Shown here in pieces: positions 58,959 to 64,000 of a stretch of 64,000 bases of DNA (position 1 is the first letter of the stretch; each line of letters begins with the position of its first letter). The notes under the pieces are model-generated. The model was not told the DNA's origin. It saw only the letters and a list, made by a program, of their open reading frames with translations, and ran no database searches. The DNA is from Emiliania huxleyi CCMP1516 (Eukaryota > Haptophyta > Isochrysidales > Noelaerhabdaceae), in contig NW_005195300.1 of the NCBI RefSeq assembly GCF_000372725.1, positions 38,915 to 102,914 on the forward strand. The letters run 5' to 3'. The position numbers were made by a program, and so were the translations under genes.

Positions 58959-60389
58959 TCACTGCCCCGGCGCCCACGCCTCGACCTTCTTGGGCAGCAG
59001 CTGGTTCGACAGGTCCTCTCCGTGGCCTGGGCAGCCGTGGCGGCCCTGGCCCCACGAGAAGAAGGCGCCGTCGGCGGTGAGCGCGAGGCTGTGGCAGCCT
59101 CCAGCCGACACGGCGATGACGCGCTGGGTAGCAAAGGCCTCGATCTTCTTCGGCAGCAGCTGGTTCTGCTGCTCGTCGCCGTGGCCCAGCTGGCCCCAGC
59201 CTCCATTGCCCCAGCTCCAGACGGCTCCGTCGGCGGTGATGGCGAGGCTGTGGAAGTATCCCGCCGACACAGCGACGACGCGCTGGTCAGCAAAAGCCTC
59301 GACCTTCTTGGGCAGCGGCTGGTCCTGCGTGTCGCCGTGGCCAAGCCTGCCAAAGGCTCCATCGCCCCAGCTCCAAACGCTGCCGTCGGTGGTGAGGGCG
59401 AGGTTGTGCACCTCTCCAGCCGACACAGCGACGACACGCTGGTCAGCCAAGGTCGCGATCTTCTTTGGCAGCAGATGTAGCTGCGTGTCGCCGTGGCCCA
59501 GCTGGCTGTCTTCGCCAAGGCCCCAGCTCCAGACGGCGCCGTCGGCGGTGAGGGCGAGGCTGTGGCGCGTTCCAGCCGAGAGTGCGATGGCCCGCTGCCC
59601 TGCGAAGGTCTCGATCTCCTTCGGCAGCAGCTGGATGTGCTGGTTGCCGTGGCCCAACCGGCCTCGCCCTCCATGGCCCCAGCTCCAGACGTCTCCGTCA
59701 CCGGTGAGGGCGAGGCTGTGCTCGCGTCCAGAAGAGACAGCGACGACGCGCTGGCCCGCCAAGGCCTCGATCTTCGTCGGCTGCCACTGAACCTCATGGT
59801 CGCCGTGGCCCAGCGCGCCGGAGCCTCCCTGGCCCCAGCTCCAAACGGCGCCGCTGCTGGTGAGGGCGAGACACTGGAATCCTCCAGCCGACACGCTCAC
59901 GACGCGCTCACCGCCCAGCGTGGAGGGGAGGCGGGTCGGCGTGTTGAGCCGCGCCACGCCCTCGCCGTGGCCAAGGAGGCCTGCGGCGTGATCCGGCGCA
60001 GAGCCGCACGACGAGAGCCGCCCCTCGCCGACAATAAAGAGGCTGTGCCAACAGCCTGCGGCCGCCCTCGCCGGCGGGTTGGACTCGCACAGCAGCGCCG
60101 AATAGCACAGCCACCGCACGGCGCAGCCCTCGCCCTCTGGCTGCGCCGGCAGCTCGAAGCCGCGCTCTTGCGCCCACAAGCGGATGCCCTCAAGCGCAAG
60201 CGAGGCGTGGAAGAGCAGCGAGACGGCCGCGACGCGAGCGATGTCGGGAGGGTTGCAGCGGGAGATGGCGCGCACGAGGAGCTCCGTGGGGAGGTCGAGG
60301 AGGCGGGTGGGCGGCGGCGTGTCTGGCGAGGGGGCGGCGGTGGAGGAGGAGGCGAGGCGGCGCGAGCGGCGGCGCGGCGGGGCAGACAT
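58959..60389 (-). CDS. F-box protein with RCC1 repeats
   Basis: Intronless, 476 residues from MSAPPRRRSRRLASSS. Residues about 29-70 (LLDLPTELLVRAISRCNPPD, then IARVAAVSLLFHASL) are an F-box. From about 110 on there are six to seven RCC1-type blades with the pattern VVxVSAGxxHxLALTxDGxVWSWGxGxxGxLGHG, for example VVAVSSGREHSLALTGDGDV and WSWGHGGRGRLGHGN. The F-box would bind Skp1 in an SCF ubiquitin ligase, with the propeller binding substrate (inferred). Neighbouring repeat blades are very alike at the DNA level. Downstream on the same strand, another frame (DWSKLEEPEVRKQADAYRLY ... IAPNLVFVLCAVSFVAAPRL, stop 58705) looks coding and may be an alternative 3' exon. R1 and a fragment of the repeat-family ORF lie upstream. 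Confidence 0.85.
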   Translation of the reverse strand: MSAPPRRRSRRLASSSTAAPSPDTPPPTRLLDLPTELLVRAISRCNPPDIARVAAVSLLFHASLALEGIRLWAQERGFELPAQPEGEGCAVRWLCYSALLCESNPPARAAAGCWHSLFIVGEGRLSSCGSAPDHAAGLLGHGEGVARLNTPTRLPSTLGGERVVSVSAGGFQCLALTSSGAVWSWGQGGSGALGHGDHEVQWQPTKIEALAGQRVVAVSSGREHSLALTGDGDVWSWGHGGRGRLGHGNQHIQLLPKEIETFAGQRAIALSAGTRHSLALTADGAVWSWGLGEDSQLGHGDTQLHLLPKKIATLADQRVVAVSAGEVHNLALTTDGSVWSWGDGAFGRLGHGDTQDQPLPKKVEAFADQRVVAVSAGYFHSLAITADGAVWSWGNGGWGQLGHGDEQQNQLLPKKIEAFATQRVIAVSAGGCHSLALTADGAFFSWGQGRHGCPGHGEDLSNQLLPKKVEAWAPGQ

Positions 60390-60439
60390 CGCGAGGAAAA
60401 GAAAAATACCTGGATCGTGCCAAAAGATTTTTTCGAAAA

Positions 60440-60500
60440 GAATTCTTAAGATACAAGCCTCTCTCACAGCACACTGGCACGACAAGGGCGCAGACTGGCG
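60440..60500 (-). repeat. R1 leader-like repeat ahead of the RCC1 gene
   Basis: Minus-strand sense CGTGCCAGTGTGCTGTGAG, AGAGGCTTGTATCTTAAG, AATTCTTTTCG, about 50 bp before the ATG at 60389. Near-identical to 35780-35836. Confidence 0.8.
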
Positions 60501-60533
60501 CGGACTGGCACACACACAGGCTCACCACCGGAG

Positions 60534-60740
60534 CCGCCTAAGCGACTCCGTTAAGAACGGCAATGCACTCCGCACCATGCACAATGCCGCTCTCCCCGCA
60601 CGCTAGCTCGTTCACCGTCTGCCACGCCACGGCGGTGTGGAGGACGACAGACAAGCGCTGCATCTGCAGCCCGTGCCAGTTCTTGGTGGTCCATGTGACC
60701 TCGTCCAGGTGCTGAGCGTGCGAAAGTTTATTGCTCAGCT
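60534..60740 (-). pseudogene. 3' fragment of the repeat-family ORF
   Basis: Minus-strand copy of 28615-28830 with few differences, including LSHAQHLDEVTWTTKNWHGL, TVNELACGESGIVHG and the same stop and GGCGGCTCCGGTGG tail. Its 5' part is missing: similarity ends abruptly at about 60740. Confidence 0.85.
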
Positions 60741-60851
60741 TTCATATAAAATAAAAGAACGTGCTCATATCTGCTTTCCGTAAAAGCACAACTAATCAAC
60801 GCTGTCAGTGATCCCGTTCGCTCTGTCCGAGGACTGCCCTTCTTCACCAGC

Positions 60852-61726
60852 ATGGTCGGCCCCTTCAAGATGGCATGCTTCGGCCTTCGCTCGCTTCGCT
60901 GGACAACTGCGCGTGTTGAGCGACACTATTCTTCTTGCACAAACTTGCTCGACCTCCCGCTCTGCGTGCTCGAGGAGATGGTCGTTTATGTGATCGCTCC
61001 TCTCCAACACGTTGGCACTGAAGCGAAGCTCGAGAGCTTTGCCGACGCGTGCCACGCTCTGCGCGCTCTGCTTCTCACGCACCCCCTCTTCCTCAAAGTG
61101 GTGACCAAGGACATCTGGAGGAAAGCGCTGGAGCTGAACTGGCCGCGCGTTGAGACTACTTGGGACCTGATTCCCCGGGACTCGTTTGTCGTCCTGCAGT
61201 GGAAGGAGGATGTCTTCTCGCTACGCCAAGCCCGCGGGGACCCTCTTGAGACCGGACCCCCGTGGTCTGCGCCGATTTGCGAGGCACACAAATAGACGCT
61301 TGACCTGACGGATCCGGGCTCGCAAATGCCACCTCACGCCCGCACCTGCTCCCGCAGTTCACGCTCACGCAGCGCATCGTCTTCAACGGTGTCTTCCGCA
61401 CCATCACAAAGACCATCGACTTCCAGCTCTGGTACCGGGCGTCGCTGTTGGAGACCGTCACCGCTGGCGACTGCGGCAAGCTGTACAACATCCGCCCAAT
61501 CGACCGCGGCATGCTCGAGTTCAAACGCAAGCGCCTCGAAAACGGGCTTGTGTGCAAGCTCTACTTGCGCATGGACGTCCTCAAGGTGGCACGATCGGTC
61601 CATTCAAAGAAGCAGGCATCGACGATCTCGATCCTGAAGAAGGTGTGCGCGCAGCTCGGCGTCCCCACGAACGGCACCTACAAAGAGCTCCGCAACCGCA
61701 TCTCCCTGCACATGATGACCATTTGA
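60852..61726 (+). CDS. Unknown protein with F-box-like N-terminus and SAP-like C-terminus
   Basis: Exon 1 from MVGPFKMACFGLRSLR has LLDLPLCVLEEMVVYVIAPL, similar to an F-box start, and WRKALELNWPRVETTWDL. Exon 2 begins at 61358 after CTCCCGCAG (FTLTQRIVFNGVFRTITKTI, DFQLWYRASLLETV) and ends at 61726. Its end SILKKVCAQLGVPTNGTYKE, LRNRISLHM resembles a SAP DNA-binding motif (LxxxCxxLGLxxxGxKxELxxRI). The exon-1 donor is not fixed; CGCCAA|GCCCGC near 61231 would be in phase. Role unknown. Confidence 0.6.
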
Positions 61727-62324
61727 GAGGACTGGTCAGGCAACGTCACAGCACAGGGATTGTTGCCTTCTCGCATTTGGAGAAGCGTCCGGAAGGCGGG
61801 TACACGCCCTCCAGCTTGAAACCTTGTGCTGTGCAAGTGTCCTCGCACCGCTCGGACACGTGTCAACCCACACAGCACACACTGTGTGCTCTATAAGTGG
61901 CTGAAAACTTGATCAATTGTTTTTTTAGCCCCTACGCCCCAGGGACGCGCACCGCGCTACTTATCCCGGGCCAAAGGTGTAAGGGAACACACTAGGGCAC
62001 ACCAGGGCCGGTCTAGCTAGCCCTATCCCAAGCGGCGAGGGGGGCGGCGGAGGCGGTGCGCCAGCGGTGGGGAGGGTAGCGACGGCGGCGGGGTAGCGGC
62101 CAGCAGCGCCAGGGGGGGCGGGAGGTGCCGCGGGTGCCGCGCGGGCGGCGGCGGCCGTGCCGGTGATGGTGCCTGGGAGAGAGGAGGCGCGGGTCTGAGA
62201 GGCGGATGCGCGGGCGGGAGAGGTGAGTGAGACCACGCACGCGGCTGCGGTCGCGTCGCGCTGTAGGACGGGGAGGCGCGCAGTGCGGCGGCGCACCGGT
62301 GGATCGCCGCGACAAAGTGTAGCC
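61727..62324. other. No gene confirmed
   Basis: A near-palindrome AGCACACACTGTGTGCT lies at about 61876. Minus-strand Pro/Arg-rich frames from 62020 to 62320 could be the 3' exon of a gene whose intron is the satellite to the right, but nothing is recognisable. Confidence 0.35.
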
Positions 62325-63650
62325 GACCGAGGTGCAGCCGAGAGGTGCGGCCGAGGTGCAGCCGAGGTGCGGCCGAGGTGCAGCCGAGGTGCAGCCGAGG
62401 TGCAGCCGAGGTACGGCCGAAGTGCGGCCGAGGTGCGGCCGAGGTGCGTGCGGCCGAGGTGAGTGCGGCCGAGGTGCAGCCGAGAGGCAGCCGAGGTGCA
62501 GCCGAGAGGCAGTCGAGGTGCAGCCGAGGTGCGGCCGAGGTGCACCCGAGGTGCGGCCGAGGTGCAGCCGAGGTGCAGCCGAGGTGCGTGCGGCCGAGGT
62601 GCGGCCGAGGTGCGGCTGAGGTGCAGCAGAGGTGCAGCCGAAGTGCAGCCGAGGTGCGGCCGAGGTGCAGCCGAGGTGCAGACGAGGTGCGGCCGAGGTG
62701 CGGCCGAGGTGCAGACGAGGTGCGGCCGGGGCGGGCCGAGGTGCAGCCCAGGTGCAGCCGAGCTGCCGAGGTGCGGCCGAGGTGCAGCCGAGGTGCAGTC
62801 GAGGTGCAGCCGAGGTACGGCCGAGGTGCGGCCGAGGTGCGGCCGAGGTGCGTGCGGCCGAGGTGAGTGCGGCCGAGGTGCAGCCGAGAGGCAGCCGAGG
62901 TGCAGCCGAGAGGCAGTCGAGGTGCAACCGAGGTGCGGCCGAGGTGCACCCGAGGTGCGGCCGAGGTGCAGCGGAGGTGCAGCCGAGGTGCGTGCGGCCG
63001 AGGTGCGGCCGAGGTGCGGCTGAGGTGCAGCAGAGGTGCAGCCGAAGTGCAGCCGAGGTGCGGCCGAGGTGCAGCCGAGGTGCAGCCGAGAGGCAGTCGA
63101 GGTGCAGCCGAGGTACGGCCGAGGTACGGCCGAGGTGCGGCCGAGGTGCGTGCGGCCGAGGTGAGTGCGGCCGAGGTGCAGCCGAGAGGCAGCCGAGGTG
63201 CAGCCGAGGTGCAGTCGAGGTGCAGCCGAGGTACGGCCGAGGTACGGCCGAGGTGCGGCCGAGGTGCGTGCGGCCGAGGTGAGTGCGGCCGAGGTGCAGC
63301 CGAGAGGCAGCCGAGGTGCAGCCGAGAGGCAGTCGAGGTGCAGCCGAGGTGCGGCCGATGTGCAGCCGAGGTGCGGCCGAGAGGCAGTCGAGGTGCAGCC
63401 GAGGTGCAGCCGAGGTGTAGGCGAGGTGAGCCGAGGTGCAGCCGAGGTGCGGCCGAGAGGCAGTCGAGGTGCAGCCGAGGTGTAGCCGAGGTGCAGCCGA
63501 GGTGCAGCCGAGGTGTAGCCGAGGTGCAGCCGAGACAGCCGAGGTGCAGCCGAGGTGCGGCCGAGGTGTAGCCGAGAGGCGGCCGAGGTGGAGCCGAAGT
63601 GCGGCCAAGGTGCGGCCGAGTGAAGCCAAGGTGCAGCCGAGTTGCACCCG
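62325..63650. repeat. 1.3-kb GCCGAGGTGCA minisatellite
   Basis: More than 110 units of 10-11 bp (GCCGAGGTGCA / GCCGAGGTGCG / GCCGAGAGGCA) with a higher-order structure. Blocks of about 120-400 bp repeat, for example 62455-62660 against 62862-63080, and 63105-63180 against 63225-63300. Confidence 0.95.
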
Positions 63651-63821
63651 CGCAAACAGCTTCTTGAGAGAAGGAGGAAGAGAGACGAGTCGGCGTCGCG
63701 GGAAGATGGTGTCGTCGAGGCCGGCCGTTCAGCACGCGCGTTGATGCGGTCGAGCGACGTTAGCCTGTGGAGTTTCTGCACGGAAAAAGTAAGTGCGGCT
63801 TGTCCACCCAGCGCTGAAACG

Positions 63822-63825
<4 letters not shown>

Positions 63826-63855
<30 letters not shown>
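63826..63855. repeat. (GA)n microsatellite
   Basis: About thirteen GA dinucleotides in a row. Confidence 0.95.
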
Positions 63856-63859
<4 letters not shown>

Positions 63860-63908
63860 CAAGGGGGGGAGCTGATCCCACTCGGTAACCAACTCTCAGG
63901 GGCAGTAG

Positions 63909-64000
63909 GTGGGCGAGCTTCAAGCGCGCTCATCTCGATCGTCAAGGCGTCGCTACGCGCGGTCTTCCGCGGGGGGAGCTTCGTCGACGGGTGCGGGACC
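63909..64000 (+). CDS. Possible partial exon at the right edge
   Basis: After the acceptor-like GGGGCAGTAG, a plus-strand frame reads SALISIVKASLRAVFRGGSF, VDGCGT and leaves the window. The composition is protein-like. Family unknown. Confidence 0.3.
   Translation, partial: MGELQARSSRSSRRRYARSSAGGASSTGAG

Noticed and set aside
62013-63892. Minus-strand 500-640-residue frames of 'RLHLGCTSAAP' type
   Set aside because: All frames of the GCCGAGGTGCA satellite are open; there is no composition or domain beyond the repeat.

Overview
The window is nuclear DNA of a very GC-rich unicellular alga with a complex plastid, most probably a haptophyte of the Emiliania/Chrysochromulina kind. This is inferred from style: spliced genes, a plastid-type phosphate translocator behind an ER-plus-transit leader, FHA/AP2-like and F-box/RCC1 proteins, secreted proteins with long Pro-rich rods, introns made of minisatellite, and two 100-base assembly gaps (22354-22453, 46549-46648). 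Species is not proven.

Layout, left to right. An Ala/Glu-rich coiled-coil gene with minisatellite introns (603-2950, minus). A WSCD-type sulfotransferase fragment (3523-3861), an intact membrane-anchored sulfotransferase (4377-5584, minus) and a BTB-BACK gene (5890-7359). A TIR-bounded MITE (7704-8254), AP2 debris, and a secreted nucleoside hydrolase (9575-10975, minus). An Mpv17/PMP22 gene (12623-14219, minus) back to back with an ANP32-like gene (14409-15723), then an Mpv17 fragment and an FHA-AP2-AP2 gene (16532-17773, minus). A multi-exon plastid phosphate translocator (20232-23868). A large ectodomain protein (24472-27732, minus), a repeat-family ORF (28050-28817), a coiled-coil gene, an NmrA-like reductase (30850-31850, minus) and an RBR ubiquitin ligase (32509-34670). 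An LPMO-like secreted protein (36013-38310), a formamidase/acetamidase (38771-40701, minus) and a two-cupredoxin wall protein (41195-43741). A prolyl 4-hydroxylase that may run on into a Tudor-like protein (44722-48871), with another gene nested in one intron on the opposite strand. An ADAM-like metalloprotease (49048-52710, minus), a plastid FGD-repeat protein, a DUF1800/DUF1501 chimera, an F-box/RCC1 gene, a SAP-like gene, and a 1.3-kb minisatellite.

The most notable signal is in the gene structure. At least 15 introns whose reading phase I checked by hand start with GC and end with AG, and they mostly sit at AG|GC sites. Many introns are bordered by a direct repeat of the exon start, and several hold extra copies of the acceptor plus exon start (six copies at 47346-47694). 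This looks like introns made and enlarged by local duplication. A second system is a short dispersed repeat (called R1 here) that lies in sense orientation just ahead of several start codons.

The genes do not form one pathway. Many encode secreted or surface proteins (LPMO-like, cupredoxin, ADAM, prolyl hydroxylase, DUF1800) that fit an elaborate cell covering.
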